Shown: positions 17,243 through 27,449 of the stretch, piece by piece
How the letters are laid out: the number at the start of each line of letters is the position of its first letter
How positions within the stretch are numbered: position 1 is the first letter of the stretch
Origin: Bradyrhizobium stylosanthis
GTDB taxonomy: Bacteria; Pseudomonadota; Alphaproteobacteria; Rhizobiales; Xanthobacteraceae
DNA length: 64,000 bases
Direction: 5' to 3'
Assembly (NCBI RefSeq): GCF_001641335.1
Contig: NZ_LVEM01000004.1
Span: forward strand, 624,100 to 688,099
Translations under genes and position numbers: made by a program
The notes under the pieces: generated by a model
Seen by the model: the letters and a program-made list of their open reading frames with translations, nothing else
Told to the model about the DNA's origin: nothing
Databases searched by the model: none

Positions 17243-18931
17243 TCAGGCTGCGCGGACCGATTCCAGGAACTGCGCAACCTCGACCTTGAGACGCGTGCTG
17301 TCGCTGGCCAGCGACTTCGCCGCCGACAGCACCTCGGTCGAGGCCTCGCCGGTCTCGGTCGCGCCGCGCTGCACGTCGACGATGTTTGACGAGACCTCCT
17401 GCGTGCCGACCGAGGCCTGCTGGACGTTGCGCGAGATTTCCTGCGTCGCCGCGCCCTGCTCTTCGACGGCGGCGGCAATGGCCGCGGACACTTCGGACAG
17501 CCGTTCGATGGTGCCGCCGATCTCCTGGATGGCGCTGACGGATTCTTCCGTCGCGGCCTGGATGCCCGACACCTGCGCCCCGATCTCGCCGGTCGCCTTC
17601 GCGGTCTGCTCGGCCAGCGCCTTGACCTCGGAGGCGACAACGGCGAAGCCGCGGCCGGCTTCGCCCGCGCGCGCCGCCTCGATCGTGGCGTTCAGCGCGA
17701 GCAGATTGGTCTGGCCGGCAATGGTGTTGATGAGCTCGACCACGTCGCCGATGCGGGACGCCGCCAGCGACAGCGCGTTGACGCGCTCGTTGGTCCGCGC
17801 CGCCTGCTCGACCGCTTCCGCAGCCATCCGCGCCGAATCCTGCACGCGGCGGCTGATTTCGGTGATCGAGGACGACAGCTCTTCGGAGGCGGAGGCAACC
17901 GCCTGGACGTTGGTGGAGGCTTCCTCGGAGGCCGCCGCAACGACGGTGGCGAGCTCCTGGCCGCGCTGCGCGGTGCTGGTCAGGGTCGATGCCGACGCCT
18001 CGAGCTCGGTCGAGGCCGAGGAGACGGTGCCGACGACCTCGCCGATCATCGCCTCGAACTTGCTCGTGATGGCATCGACGCGGCGGCCGCGCTCGATCTT
18101 GGCTTCGGCGTCGAGCCTGGCCGCTTCGTCGGCCGCGCGCTTGGCGATCAGCGCCTCCTTGAAGATCTGCAGCGCATCCGCCATCGAGCCGATCTCGGTC
18201 TTCTCGCCGCGATGCGGCACGTCGGCCGAAAGATCGCCCTCGCCGAGCGACTGCATCGGCTTGATGATGGAGGCAATGCCGCGCGAAACGTCCCGAACGA
18301 GATAGTAGGCGGCGCCGATCGCGACGACGACCGAGAGCACGATGATGCCGACGAGGATGCGGAAGATCATGGCGTAGCTGTCGGCCGCCTGCCTGGTCTC
18401 CAGCTCGGCGCCGCGGTTGTTCAGCTCGATGCCCTTCTGCAGCAGCGGATCGGCCGCCTGGGCCATCTTCGCCACCTTGGTCTGCAGCAGCTCGTTGGCA
18501 TCGGCCGGGAACTTGCCGACCCCCTTGCGCGACAGCGCCATCACGTCCTGCACGCCGTTCAGATACTCGGCCCACGCCTTGGTCCACTGCTCATAGAGCG
18601 AGCGCTCTTCGGCGGATGTGATCAGCGGCTCGTAGACCTTGCGGGTCTGGTCGATGCGGGCCTGCAGCGAGGCGAGGCGCTTCTCGGCGGCTTCCTTGCC
18701 TTCAAGCGTGTCCTGCATCAGATGCAGACGGAGCGCGACGCGCAGCTCGTTGATGTCGGCGCGAAGCGAGCCGAGCGCACGCACGCTCGGCAGCCAGCTC
18801 TCTGCGATTTCGACGGTGTGAGCGTTGATGTTCTGCATCGTGCCGATTGCCGTCACGCCGACGCCCGCGAGCGAGAGCACGAGGACCGACAGCACGGTCA
18901 GAAGCTTGAAGACGATCGACAACTTCGACAT
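17243..18931 (-). CDS. Methyl-accepting chemotaxis protein 1 (4HB-type sensor)
   Basis: The 562-residue receptor starts at the ATG at 18931. TM1 spans about residues 9-30, the periplasmic helical-bundle sensor 31-186, TM2 187-211, HAMP 212-265, and the cytoplasmic signalling rod the rest. The hairpin tip has the conserved GQTNLLALNATIEAARAGEA and GRGFAVVASEVKALAEQTA. The C-terminus is FLESVRAA, with no CheR/CheB-binding pentapeptide. It is one of four tandem receptors on the minus strand, each with its own upstream gap of 198-303 bases. Confidence 0.95.
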   Translation of the reverse strand: MSKLSIVFKLLTVLSVLVLSLAGVGVTAIGTMQNINAHTVEIAESWLPSVRALGSLRADINELRVALRLHLMQDTLEGKEAAEKRLASLQARIDQTRKVYEPLITSAEERSLYEQWTKAWAEYLNGVQDVMALSRKGVGKFPADANELLQTKVAKMAQAADPLLQKGIELNNRGAELETRQAADSYAMIFRILVGIIVLSVVVAIGAAYYLVRDVSRGIASIIKPMQSLGEGDLSADVPHRGEKTEIGSMADALQIFKEALIAKRAADEAARLDAEAKIERGRRVDAITSKFEAMIGEVVGTVSSASTELEASASTLTSTAQRGQELATVVAAASEEASTNVQAVASASEELSSSITEISRRVQDSARMAAEAVEQAARTNERVNALSLAASRIGDVVELINTIAGQTNLLALNATIEAARAGEAGRGFAVVASEVKALAEQTAKATGEIGAQVSGIQAATEESVSAIQEIGGTIERLSEVSAAIAAAVEEQGAATQEISRNVQQASVGTQEVSSNIVDVQRGATETGEASTEVLSAAKSLASDSTRLKVEVAQFLESVRAA

Positions 18932-19234
18932 CACGATAAATCCCGATAATACCCAACAACGCACGAGCTACCCGCCGCCATCGTCGCAACCGACGACGGG
19001 ACGGAGTTCATTCCAACAATGCTGGCTGGTTCTTGTCCGGTAAGATTGCGCCCATAATTGCAAACAGGCGTTAACAGGAACCTACGTGAAACTACGGAAA
19101 CGCTGTCGCCGGGATCACAAGTTTCGCAATCACGCGTTGCAGTGCAACAGGCGTCGCGCAGGGCTACACCCGCGCTCCCCAACCTGCGTACCCCACGTCA
19201 TTCAATGACGGCGCCGGACGGCCGGCTCAATTCC
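18932..19234. other. 303-base gap upstream of chemoreceptor 1
   Basis: No gene, repeat family member or terminator is seen. It should hold the promoter of chemoreceptor 1, but I cannot identify -35/-10 or sigma-54 elements. Confidence 0.5.
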
Positions 19235-21205
19235 TCACGCCGCCCGGACCGACTCCAGGAAGCGCGCGACCTCGCCCTTCAACCGGTTGCTTTCCTGCGA
19301 CAGCGACTGCGCGGCCGAATGCACCTGCGCCGAGGCGGCCCCGGTCTCGCCGGCGCCGCGCTGGACGTCGCCGATATTCGCCGAGACTTCGGACGTGCCG
19401 TGCGCGGCGTGCTGGATGTTGCGGGAGATCTCCTGCGTCGCCGCGCCCTGCTCCTCCACCGCGGCGGCGATGGTCGAGGATATCTCCGACATCCGCGCGA
19501 TGGTGTCGCCGATCTCCTTGATCGCGCCGACGGAGTCCTCCGTCGCGGTCTGGATCGCGCCGATATGCTGGCTGATCTCGCCAGTGGCCTTCGCGGTCTG
19601 CTCGGCCAGCGCCTTCACCTCGGTCGCGACCACCGCGAACCCCTTGCCGGCTTCGCCGGCGCGCGCCGCCTCGATCGTTGCGTTGAGCGCCAGGAGATTG
19701 GTCTGGGCGGCGATGGTGTTGATCAATTCGACCACGTCGCCGATGCGGCTCGCCGCCTTCGTCAACTCGGCGACGCGCGCGTTGGTACGCTCGGCCTGTC
19801 CGACCGCAACGTCGGCGACGCGCGCCGATTCCTGCACCTGGCGGCTGATCTCGGAGATCGAGGAGGTCATCTCCTCGCTCGCCGACGACACCGACTGCAC
19901 GTTGGCGGACGCCTCTTCCGAGGCCGCCGCCACGGCGGTCGCGAGCCCGTTGCCGCGTTCGGCGGCCTGCGTCAGCGTGTTGGAGGAGGCCTCGAGCTCG
20001 GTTGCCGCCGACGACACCGTCTCGATGATCTCGCCGACCGCCCCTTCGAAGCTGTCGGCGAGCCGCCGCATGTCGGCCTTGCGCTGCTCGCGCCCGCGCG
20101 CATCCGCTTCCGCCTGCTCGAGGCGCAACCGCTCGGCTTCCGCCATGCTGGTCCTGAACACCTCGACGGCGCCGGCCATTTCGCCGATCTCGTCCCTCCG
20201 CCCGACGCCGGGCACGGAGATCGAAAGCTCGCCGCGCGCAAGCCGCGTCATCGCACCGACCATGCCACCGAGCGCCTTCGAGATCGAGCGTCCGAGCAGA
20301 AAGCCGACCAATGCGAGCAAGACGACGGTGATGCCGAAGGCGACCGCCATCCACAAGCGCACGGCATCGCGGGTCGCGGTCTCGGCGGCATCGGCCTGCT
20401 TGTACATGGCGTCGACTGAAGTCCTGACCTCGGCCATCACAGGCTCGATGTCGCGGAAGGTCTTCATCATGGCGGCGTCGAGCGCCGCAGTCTGTTGTGC
20501 GGTCTCGGCCCAGGCCGCGAACTCGGCCAGGTACTTCTGAAGCTTGGCCGTGATGTCGTCCATCACCGCCGTCGGGACCGCGACGACCTCGATCGCGTTG
20601 GAGAATTCAACGGCGGCTTTCTTCACCTCGGCAATGTATTTCGGATCGCGCCGCAGCATGAAATCCTTCTCATGCCGGCGCATCATCAGCATCCAGGTCG
20701 TCGTCCGGGGATCGTCGATCTCCTTCAGCTTGGTCTCGATGTCGTGCACGGCGCCGCGAAGCGATCCGGAGAGGCCGAGCTTCTCGTTCAACCCGAGCCT
20801 GGTCTCGGCAGCCACCAGCGCGGCGAAGTCCGACGCGTAACGCTTGAAGCCGTCCTGGGCCTGCTTCGTCTTCGCGACCAGCGCGCTCATGCCGGCGGCG
20901 GCCATCAGCCGCTCCACCTCGTCGAAATCGTGGTTGATCGGCCCGATCAGCTCGGCATGCGCCTTGGCGTAGCTCTCGGCCCGGCGCTGCTGGAAATTCT
21001 TCTCGTTGCGCCTTGCCTCCAGCATGTCGATCGAAAGCTGCTTGTTGAGGTCGGCGATCGCGCGGGCGCGGTTGGCAACGGTGCGGGAGGCATCCTGGGA
21101 GAGGCTGCCGATTTCGTAGATCGCGCCGAAGGCGGCGAGACCGACCAGGCCGAACAGTCCGATCGCCATGACCTTGTGGGTCAGGCGGATGGAGAGGCCG
21201 CTCAT
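19235..21205 (-). CDS. Methyl-accepting chemotaxis protein 2 (long helical, HBM-like sensor)
   Basis: The product is 656 residues from the ATG at 21205. TM1 is near residues 10-30 and TM2 near 303-325, leaving a periplasmic region of about 270 residues, nearly twice that of its neighbours. It contains two related motifs, ARRNEKNFQQRR and MRRHEKDFMLRR, which resemble the paired R-x-E-x-x-F elements of helical bimodular (HBM) sensors. HAMP and a standard signalling domain follow. The domain call is tentative and the ligand is unknown. Confidence 0.93.
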   Translation of the reverse strand: MSGLSIRLTHKVMAIGLFGLVGLAAFGAIYEIGSLSQDASRTVANRARAIADLNKQLSIDMLEARRNEKNFQQRRAESYAKAHAELIGPINHDFDEVERLMAAAGMSALVAKTKQAQDGFKRYASDFAALVAAETRLGLNEKLGLSGSLRGAVHDIETKLKEIDDPRTTTWMLMMRRHEKDFMLRRDPKYIAEVKKAAVEFSNAIEVVAVPTAVMDDITAKLQKYLAEFAAWAETAQQTAALDAAMMKTFRDIEPVMAEVRTSVDAMYKQADAAETATRDAVRLWMAVAFGITVVLLALVGFLLGRSISKALGGMVGAMTRLARGELSISVPGVGRRDEIGEMAGAVEVFRTSMAEAERLRLEQAEADARGREQRKADMRRLADSFEGAVGEIIETVSSAATELEASSNTLTQAAERGNGLATAVAAASEEASANVQSVSSASEEMTSSISEISRQVQESARVADVAVGQAERTNARVAELTKAASRIGDVVELINTIAAQTNLLALNATIEAARAGEAGKGFAVVATEVKALAEQTAKATGEISQHIGAIQTATEDSVGAIKEIGDTIARMSEISSTIAAAVEEQGAATQEISRNIQHAAHGTSEVSANIGDVQRGAGETGAASAQVHSAAQSLSQESNRLKGEVARFLESVRAA

Positions 21206-21403
21206 GAATGTGCTCCAATACGCTCGAGAGGCAATGCAGGCAGGGTGACTCACCCCGGAAAACGCGGGCATGATGACTGCATCGCTTTTCCGGAAAGTTA
21301 ACCCTGCGCCTCATTCGTCATACTACGCAACACGGCGCACGCGCAGTCGCCCCGCTTTCGCGCGTGCCGGTTGCAGGCGGAATGCCACCGAAGCACATTG
21401 CGG

Positions 21404-23131
21404 TCAGGCTGCGCGCACGGTGCCGAGGAACTTGCCGACCTCGAGCTTGAGACGGTTGCTGTCGCCGGACAGCATCTGCGCCGCCGAGAGCACCTGCGAA
21501 GACGCCGAGCCGGTCTCGCTCGCACCGCGTTGCACGTCGGTGATGTTGGACGACACCTGATGGGTACCCTCCGCCGCCTGCTGCACGTTGCGCGAGATTT
21601 CCTGGGTTGCCGCGCCCTGCTCTTCGACGGCCGCTGCGATCGTCGAGGAGATCTCCGACAGCTTTTCGATGGTATTACTGATATCCTTGATGGCGCCGAC
21701 CGAATGCTCGGTCGCGGTCTGGATGCTCGCGATCTGCTGACCGATCTCGCCGGTCGCCTTCGCGGTCTGCTCGGCGAGTGCCTTGACCTCGGAGGCGACG
21801 ACCGCGAAACCCTTGCCGGCTTCGCCGGCGCGCGCCGCCTCGATCGTGGCATTGAGCGCCAGCAGATTGGTCTGGCCCGCAATGGTGTTGATCAACTCGA
21901 CGACGTCGCCGATCCGCGTCGCGGCCTTGGACAATTCACTGACGCGCTCGGTCGTGGTGCGCGCCTGCCCCACCGCCTCGCTCGCCACCCGTGCGGATTC
22001 CTGCACCTGGCGGCTGATCTCGGTAATGGACGACGACAGCTCCTCAGTCGCCGACGCCACCGACTGCACGTTGGTGGAGGCTTCCTCGGAGGCGGCGGCC
22101 ACCATGGTGGTGAGCTCCTGGCCGCGCTCCGCGGTCGAGGTCAGCGTCGACGCCGAGGCTTCCAGCTCGGTCGCAGCCGACGACACGGTGTCGACGATCT
22201 CGCCGATCGCAGCTTCAAATCCGTCCGCGAGCTTGTGCATCTCGGCCTTGCGCTGCGCGGTGGCGGCCTGGTCCTGCCTGGTCTTGGCCTCGGCTTCCTC
22301 GCGCGCCTTCTGTTCCGAGACGACCTTGAACTTCTCGACGGCCGCAGCGACCCCGCCGACTTCATCCTTGCGGCCGAGACCGGGCAGCACCACCGAGAAA
22401 TCGCCGTCGGCGAGCTTGTCCATGGCCATGGTGAGCGCGCGGATCGGACGAGCGATGGTGAAGAACGACATCAGCCAGGAGCCGACGAGGACGAGCACAG
22501 CAACCGCGCCGACGACCATCCCGATCTGCTCGCTCGACGCCATCTCCCGCAGCGAGGCAGCGATCTCCGCATCACTCTTATGCCGGGCGAAATCGGCGAT
22601 CTGATCGGTAACCTGGTCTATTTGTCCCGCGATCGGCAGCGTCGTCTCGCGCGCCAGACGCCCGGCTTCCTCAACGAGCCTGCCGGCTGCATCGGACCCC
22701 GTCGCGGCGATAGCCTCGCCGCGGATCGCCGCGACCTGCCGGGCGGCCTTGAGATAATCCGCACCAAGGCTCTTTAGCTTTTCCATTCGTGTCCGGTTTT
22801 CCGGCGCTTGTGACAGCTTCAACATCGCTTCAGCGACTTTGTTCAGAACATCGGCGCGTGCGACGAGAGCATCGCCGGCTTTCTGCAGCTCGGCCGGATT
22901 GCCGGCGAGCCGTACGTCACGGACGGCGAGCTGCATGCTGCGCGCCGCAAGCTTGGCTTCCACCGCCTCGCGCGCCAGCTCGAGCTGCGCGACGGCAGCC
23001 TTGCTGGAATTCCGCACATTGCCATTGCCGACAAACTGACTTGCGATGATGCAAAGGACCAGGAGGATGCCGATTGCCGACGCGATCGCCAGCTTTGTCC
23101 CGATCCGCAAATTCCGAACGAGGCTCAACAT
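21404..23131 (-). CDS. Methyl-accepting chemotaxis protein 3
   Basis: The 575-residue receptor starts at the ATG at 23131 (MLSLVRNLRIGTKLAI). TM1 lies near residues 13-32, the periplasmic four-helix sensor to about 190, TM2 near 195-215, then HAMP (residues ARPIRALTMAMDKLADGDF) and the signalling domain ending in FLGTVRAA. Its N-terminal opening and HAMP strongly resemble chemoreceptor 4. The two share a block of about 119 identical residues around the signalling tip, while the sensors differ, pointing to duplication with gene conversion. Confidence 0.95.
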   Translation of the reverse strand: MLSLVRNLRIGTKLAIASAIGILLVLCIIASQFVGNGNVRNSSKAAVAQLELAREAVEAKLAARSMQLAVRDVRLAGNPAELQKAGDALVARADVLNKVAEAMLKLSQAPENRTRMEKLKSLGADYLKAARQVAAIRGEAIAATGSDAAGRLVEEAGRLARETTLPIAGQIDQVTDQIADFARHKSDAEIAASLREMASSEQIGMVVGAVAVLVLVGSWLMSFFTIARPIRALTMAMDKLADGDFSVVLPGLGRKDEVGGVAAAVEKFKVVSEQKAREEAEAKTRQDQAATAQRKAEMHKLADGFEAAIGEIVDTVSSAATELEASASTLTSTAERGQELTTMVAAASEEASTNVQSVASATEELSSSITEISRQVQESARVASEAVGQARTTTERVSELSKAATRIGDVVELINTIAGQTNLLALNATIEAARAGEAGKGFAVVASEVKALAEQTAKATGEIGQQIASIQTATEHSVGAIKDISNTIEKLSEISSTIAAAVEEQGAATQEISRNVQQAAEGTHQVSSNITDVQRGASETGSASSQVLSAAQMLSGDSNRLKLEVGKFLGTVRAA

Positions 23132-23331
23132 TGGAGTTTCCCCAAAGGAATGCGCAGCCGAGTCATTGTCGGCGGCCCTGGCGTTGATCGCTCTTCCCTG
23201 AAAGTTGAGCGCCAGCCATTCCAAATTGGTTAACAACGAGCCCCGGGAAAATACCGGTTCAGCACGATAACCCTTTGAAATTACGCACGGAATGCGAGTT
23301 TAACAAGTTAATCACACGCAGAGATGGGAAC

Positions 23332-25080
23332 TCAGGCAGCCCGCACCGTCTCGAGAAACTTGCCGACCTCGAGCTTGAGGCGGCTGCTGTCGCCGGACAG
23401 CATCTGCGCCGCGGACAGCACCTGCGAGGACGCCGAGCCGGTCTCGCTCGCGCCGCGCTGCACGTCGGTGATGTTGGACGAGACCTGCTGCGTGCCGTGC
23501 GCGGCCTGCTGCACGTTGCGGGAGATTTCCTGCGTGGCCGCCCCCTGCTCTTCCACCGCAGCCGCGATGGTCGAGGAGATCTCCGACAGCTTTTCGATGG
23601 TGTCGCTGATGTCCTTGATGGCGCCGACCGATTCCTGCGTCGCCGCCTGGATGCCGGAGATCTGCTGGCCGATCTCGCCGGTCGCCTTCGCGGTCTGCTC
23701 CGCGAGCGCCTTGACCTCGGAGGCGACGACCGCGAAGCCCTTGCCGGCCTCGCCGGCGCGCGCCGCCTCGATCGTGGCGTTGAGCGCCAGCAAATTGGTC
23801 TGGCCCGCGATGGTGTTGATCAGTTCGACGACGTCGCCGATCCGCGTCGCGGCCTTGGACAATTCGCTGACGCGCTCGGTCGTGGTGCGCGCCTGCCCGA
23901 CGGCTTCGCTCGCCACGCGCGCGGATTCCTGCACCTGCCGGCTGATCTCGGTGATGGACGACGACAGCTCTTCCGTCGCCGAGGCGACCGACTGCACGTT
24001 GGTCGAGGCTTCCTCGGAGGCGGCCGCAACCACGGTCGTGAGCTGCTGCGTACGCTCGGCCGTCGAGGTCAGCGTGGTGGCGGACGCCTCCAGCTCGGTC
24101 GATGCCGACGACACGGTCCCGACGATCTCGCCGACGGCGCCTTCGAAACTGTCCGCGAGCTTGCGCATCTCGGCCTTGCGCTGCTCGGCCGCGATCTGGT
24201 CCTGGCGCATCTTGGCTTCCGCTTCCTCGCGCGCCTTCCGCTCCGACACGACCTTGAACTTCTCCACGGCACCGGCGACCTCGCCGACCTCGTCCTTGCG
24301 GCCAAGGCCCGGCAACACCACCGAGAAATCGCCGGCGGCGAGCTTCTCCATCGCCGCGGTCAATGCGCGCATGGGCCGCGCGATGCTGAAGACGGAGAAG
24401 ATGCAGGCACAGATCAGGACCAGCGCAACCAGCAGGCCCGTGACGAATGACGTCCGCGCGACGGAGGCCGCCTGCGTTTCCGCTGCGGAACGCGCCTCGC
24501 CGCTCCTCTGCTTCGCGAAGTTGGTGATCTCGTTGGTCAGCTCCGATATCTCCTCGTTGATCGGCGCCAGCGTCTCCTTGCGGATCCGATTGATCTCGGC
24601 TGTCAGCTTCGCATGCTGCGCAGCTGCCTCACCGCTCGCGCCCTTCTGGGTGTCGAGCGCGAGCTCCTGCTTGCGTATCGCCTCGATCTGCTGCTCGCCC
24701 TTCTGGAAGCTGTCGATCAGCGTGGTCAGGCGCTCGATCCGCTTCTGGTTGTCCTGCGAATGCGAAAGCCTCGCCATTTCGCCCGCGAATTTCAGGGCTG
24801 CCGTCTGCCGGTCGTTGAAATAGGTGACGGCCTTCTGCATCTCGGCCGGCGAGGCCGACGTCAGGATGTCGCGAATGCCGATCTGCATGCCGCGGACCGA
24901 GGCCTTCGCCTCCGCAGCGTTTTGCGCGATCGCCTGCTGTTCGGATGCACCGTTGCTGAGTTTCTGGACCTCGGCGCCGCCATCCATCTGGAGAGCGATC
25001 ATCAGCGCAACGAGGGCGATGGTGAGCAGCGAGGTGATGGCGAGCTTGGTACCAATTCGCAGGTTCTGAATAAACGACAT
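23332..25080 (-). CDS. Methyl-accepting chemotaxis protein 4
   Basis: The product is 582 residues from the ATG at 25080 (MSFIQNLRIGTKLAI). It has TM1 near residues 12-30, a helical periplasmic sensor with a Glu/Gln/Lys-rich second half, TM2 near 190-215 (SFVTGLLVALVLICACIF), HAMP (ARPMRALTAAMEKLAAGDF), and the signalling rod ending in FLETVRAA. It is the closest paralogue of chemoreceptor 3. A perfect TTAACGTTAA palindrome at 25158-25167 lies 78 bases upstream of the start; its meaning is unclear. Confidence 0.95.
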   Translation of the reverse strand: MSFIQNLRIGTKLAITSLLTIALVALMIALQMDGGAEVQKLSNGASEQQAIAQNAAEAKASVRGMQIGIRDILTSASPAEMQKAVTYFNDRQTAALKFAGEMARLSHSQDNQKRIERLTTLIDSFQKGEQQIEAIRKQELALDTQKGASGEAAAQHAKLTAEINRIRKETLAPINEEISELTNEITNFAKQRSGEARSAAETQAASVARTSFVTGLLVALVLICACIFSVFSIARPMRALTAAMEKLAAGDFSVVLPGLGRKDEVGEVAGAVEKFKVVSERKAREEAEAKMRQDQIAAEQRKAEMRKLADSFEGAVGEIVGTVSSASTELEASATTLTSTAERTQQLTTVVAAASEEASTNVQSVASATEELSSSITEISRQVQESARVASEAVGQARTTTERVSELSKAATRIGDVVELINTIAGQTNLLALNATIEAARAGEAGKGFAVVASEVKALAEQTAKATGEIGQQISGIQAATQESVGAIKDISDTIEKLSEISSTIAAAVEEQGAATQEISRNVQQAAHGTQQVSSNITDVQRGASETGSASSQVLSAAQMLSGDSSRLKLEVGKFLETVRAA

Positions 25081-25309
25081 CGAACTTTCCCCGGAATACG
25101 CGTTGCCGCAGCAGGCGTGCGAACGGCCGTGGGGAAAATTAGCCGCGAGGTTCCTCATTAACGTTAAGTGCGAGCGCGGCGGCGTGGGTAGGACTACGGA
25201 GAACGCTGCTCAAATCGTCGAATTTGCACAGCTATCGCGTGCAGAGAGGAGACGCCTCGCGGATTTGCGGAGGCTGCATTCGTTAACGGCGTGCGGTGTC
25301 CGCGCCCCG

Positions 25310-25543
25310 TCAGGACACCGTCTCGCCCACGATGCTGATGCGGAACACCGGCTGCTTGTGCTCGTCGAGCAGCTCCATGCTCCACTTTGCGTTCGGCTTC
25401 ATGCTGCGCGCGATCCCGCCGAGCAGGTTGGCGCAGACCTCGGTCATCTCGGACCACGCCGCGGCGCGGTCATCGAACTCGTAAGGCTGATCGGCGGCGC
25501 CGGAATAGCGGCCGGTGCTGATGCGGAAGAAGTACAGCGACAT
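25310..25543 (-). CDS. DUF6894-type small protein (77 aa)
   Basis: The start is the ATG at 25543. The opening MSLYFFRISTGRYSGAAD followed by a conserved aromatic/acidic helix (FDDRAAAWSEMTEVCANLL) and the C-terminal strands (WSMELLDEHKQPVFRISI) match the small rhizobial DUF6894 proteins as I recall them. Function is unknown. No signal peptide is present. It is transcribed alone, divergent from no recognised partner. Confidence 0.75.
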   Translation of the reverse strand: MSLYFFRISTGRYSGAADQPYEFDDRAAAWSEMTEVCANLLGGIARSMKPNAKWSMELLDEHKQPVFRISIVGETVS

Positions 25544-25708
25544 CGTTGAACCCTTGCGTAGGGCCGCGTCCCCCGGCCGTACCCAAACTGGGACGCCAAC
25601 AGCTACCAACGCATGAAAGCCGCGGACCGTATGACTACGGCGCGGCGGCTTCGCGTTTTAGGGGGAGATATTCAACGACAGGCTGCGTGGCCCGTGGCGT
25701 GCAGCTGC

Positions 25709-26314
25709 TCACTGAGTCGAGCGGCGCAGCTCCAGCGGACCTTCGTTCCGGATGGGCTCCGACTTGGCTTCGGACTTCACCGGCTCGAGCCGGCTGCTCT
25801 CGACGCGCGGGGTCTCGACACGCGCGGCGACCTCGGTGTTCGGCGCGCCGACCGACCCGGTATGCTCGGAAGAACGCAGCGAGCGCGGACGCGCGACCGC
25901 GCGCGCCATCAGCATCTGATTGCCGCCCTGGTGATGGAAGTCGCAATACGCGAAGCCCATGCCGGACACCGAGCCGCGGAAGCTGCGGTCGTCGGTCTTT
26001 TCCAGGTTGAAACAGGGCTCGAACGGAATGCCCTTGATCGAGGCGCAGACGTTCTGGCCGCGGATCTGGAGCGTGTTGCCGGGCAGGCGGAGATGCTTCA
26101 CCGGGCCTGACCCCGAGAACTGCACGGCGCCGGCGGCGCCGAGGTCGTCGAGGATGCGGCCCGCACCGCGGGTGCCATCGAAACAGGTGAAGGCGAATAC
26201 CTTGCCGGCCACGAAGCGGCGCGCCTCGTCGGCGTTCATGCTTCCTGCAATGGCCGGCGCAAACGTCGCCGCTGCCGTGACAGCCCCCAACACAATACGC
26301 GCAAGCATGCTCAA
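25709..26314 (-). CDS. Secreted conserved hypothetical protein
   Basis: The precursor is 201 residues from 26314; the ATG at 26308 (MLARIVLGAV) is also possible. A signal peptide ends near APAIAG. The mature domain (residues 25-140) has four cysteines (FTCFDG, QNVCASI, EPCFNL, YCDFHH) that could form two disulfides. After that comes a low-complexity Ser/Glu/Arg tail that is probably disordered. I do not recognise the family. It is probably periplasmic. Confidence 0.75.
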   Translation of the reverse strand: MSMLARIVLGAVTAAATFAPAIAGSMNADEARRFVAGKVFAFTCFDGTRGAGRILDDLGAAGAVQFSGSGPVKHLRLPGNTLQIRGQNVCASIKGIPFEPCFNLEKTDDRSFRGSVSGMGFAYCDFHHQGGNQMLMARAVARPRSLRSSEHTGSVGAPNTEVAARVETPRVESSRLEPVKSEAKSEPIRNEGPLELRRSTQ

Positions 26315-26421
26315 CTCCGAACCAACCCCCGCAGCGGGCGATGCCTTATCTCTTTACCCGCTGCTTACCATACTAACCAAGGCAACATTGAAGCAGCTTG
26401 GTTGGTAAAGTCTGAACGCCG

Positions 26422-27408
26422 TTAGAGAATCTTTACCACGATGCGGCCGCGGACCTGGCCGGCGAGGATTTTCGCGCCCCATTCGGAAACCTGGTCGAGC
26501 GAAATTTCATGAGTGATTTCAGATAGTTTCGTCCGGTCAAGGTCGGAGGCCAGGCGCTGCCAGGCGGCTTTGCGCGGCTCGATCGGACACATCACGGAAT
26601 CGATGCCGAGAAGGCACACTCCGCGCAAAATGAAGGGTGCGACGGAAGACGGCAGGTCCATGCCGGCCGCCAGGCCGCAGGCGGCGATCGCGCCGCCGTA
26701 TTTCGTCATCGACAGCAGATTCGCGAGCGTGGTCGAGCCGACGCTGTCGACGCCGCCCGCCCAGCGCTCCTTGGCCAGCGGCTTGGCCGGTGCCGACAAT
26801 TCGTTGCGGTCGATCACTTCCGCAGCGCCGATCTCCTTCAGATAGTCCGCTTCCGCAGCGCGGCCGGTCGAGGCGATGACGTGATAGCCGAGCTTCGACA
26901 GCACGGCGGTTGCGACCGAGCCGACGCCGCCGGCGGCGCCCGTCACCACGACGGGACCGCTCTTCGGCGAGATACCGTGCTTCTCCAGCGCCAGCACCGA
27001 CAGCATCGCGGTGAAGCCGGCCGTGCCGATCGCCATGGCGTCGCGCGTGGACAGTCCCTGCGGCAGGGCGACCAGCCAGTCGCCCTTCACCCGCGCCTTC
27101 TCGGCATAGGCCCCGAGATGGGTCTCGCCCATACCCCAGCCGGTGCAGACGACCTTGTCGCCCGCCTTCCACTGCGGATGCGACGACTGCTCGACCGTCC
27201 CGGCGAAGTCGATGCCGGCGATCATCGGGAAGCGGCGCACCACCGGCGCCTTGCCCGTGAGCGCGAGGCCGTCCTTGTAGTTCAGCGTCGACCATTCCAC
27301 GCGGACGGTGACGTCGCCCTCCATCAGCTCGGCTTCATCGAACTGCACGAGCTGCGCGGTGGTGCCCTTGTCCGCCTTGTCGATCCGGATTGCCTTGAAT
27401 GTGGCCAC
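26422..27408 (-). CDS. acuI: NADPH-dependent acryloyl-CoA reductase / YhdH-family quinone oxidoreductase
   Basis: This 328-residue MDR-family protein matches AcuI/YhdH. It has STLNYKDGLALTG and a GroES-like domain (FPMIAGIDFAGTV), and lacks structural zinc cysteines. The Rossmann motif is VVVTGAAGGVGSVATAVLSK, and CPIEPRKAAWQRLA is typical of the subfamily. AcuI reduces acryloyl-CoA to propionyl-CoA with NADPH. The MFS gene ends 42 bases upstream on the same strand, so the two may share a transcript, which could suggest organic acid use. Confidence 0.9.
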   Translation of the reverse strand: MATFKAIRIDKADKGTTAQLVQFDEAELMEGDVTVRVEWSTLNYKDGLALTGKAPVVRRFPMIAGIDFAGTVEQSSHPQWKAGDKVVCTGWGMGETHLGAYAEKARVKGDWLVALPQGLSTRDAMAIGTAGFTAMLSVLALEKHGISPKSGPVVVTGAAGGVGSVATAVLSKLGYHVIASTGRAAEADYLKEIGAAEVIDRNELSAPAKPLAKERWAGGVDSVGSTTLANLLSMTKYGGAIAACGLAAGMDLPSSVAPFILRGVCLLGIDSVMCPIEPRKAAWQRLASDLDRTKLSEITHEISLDQVSEWGAKILAGQVRGRIVVKIL

Positions 27409-27449
27409 GGCTGAACTCCCTGACTTGTTTGTCAGGGATGTTTAGCCGA

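Noticed and set aside
25158..25167. TTAACGTTAA as a CtrA site before chemoreceptor 4
   Set aside because: CtrA sites are TTAA-N7-TTAA. Here the halves are separated by only two bases.
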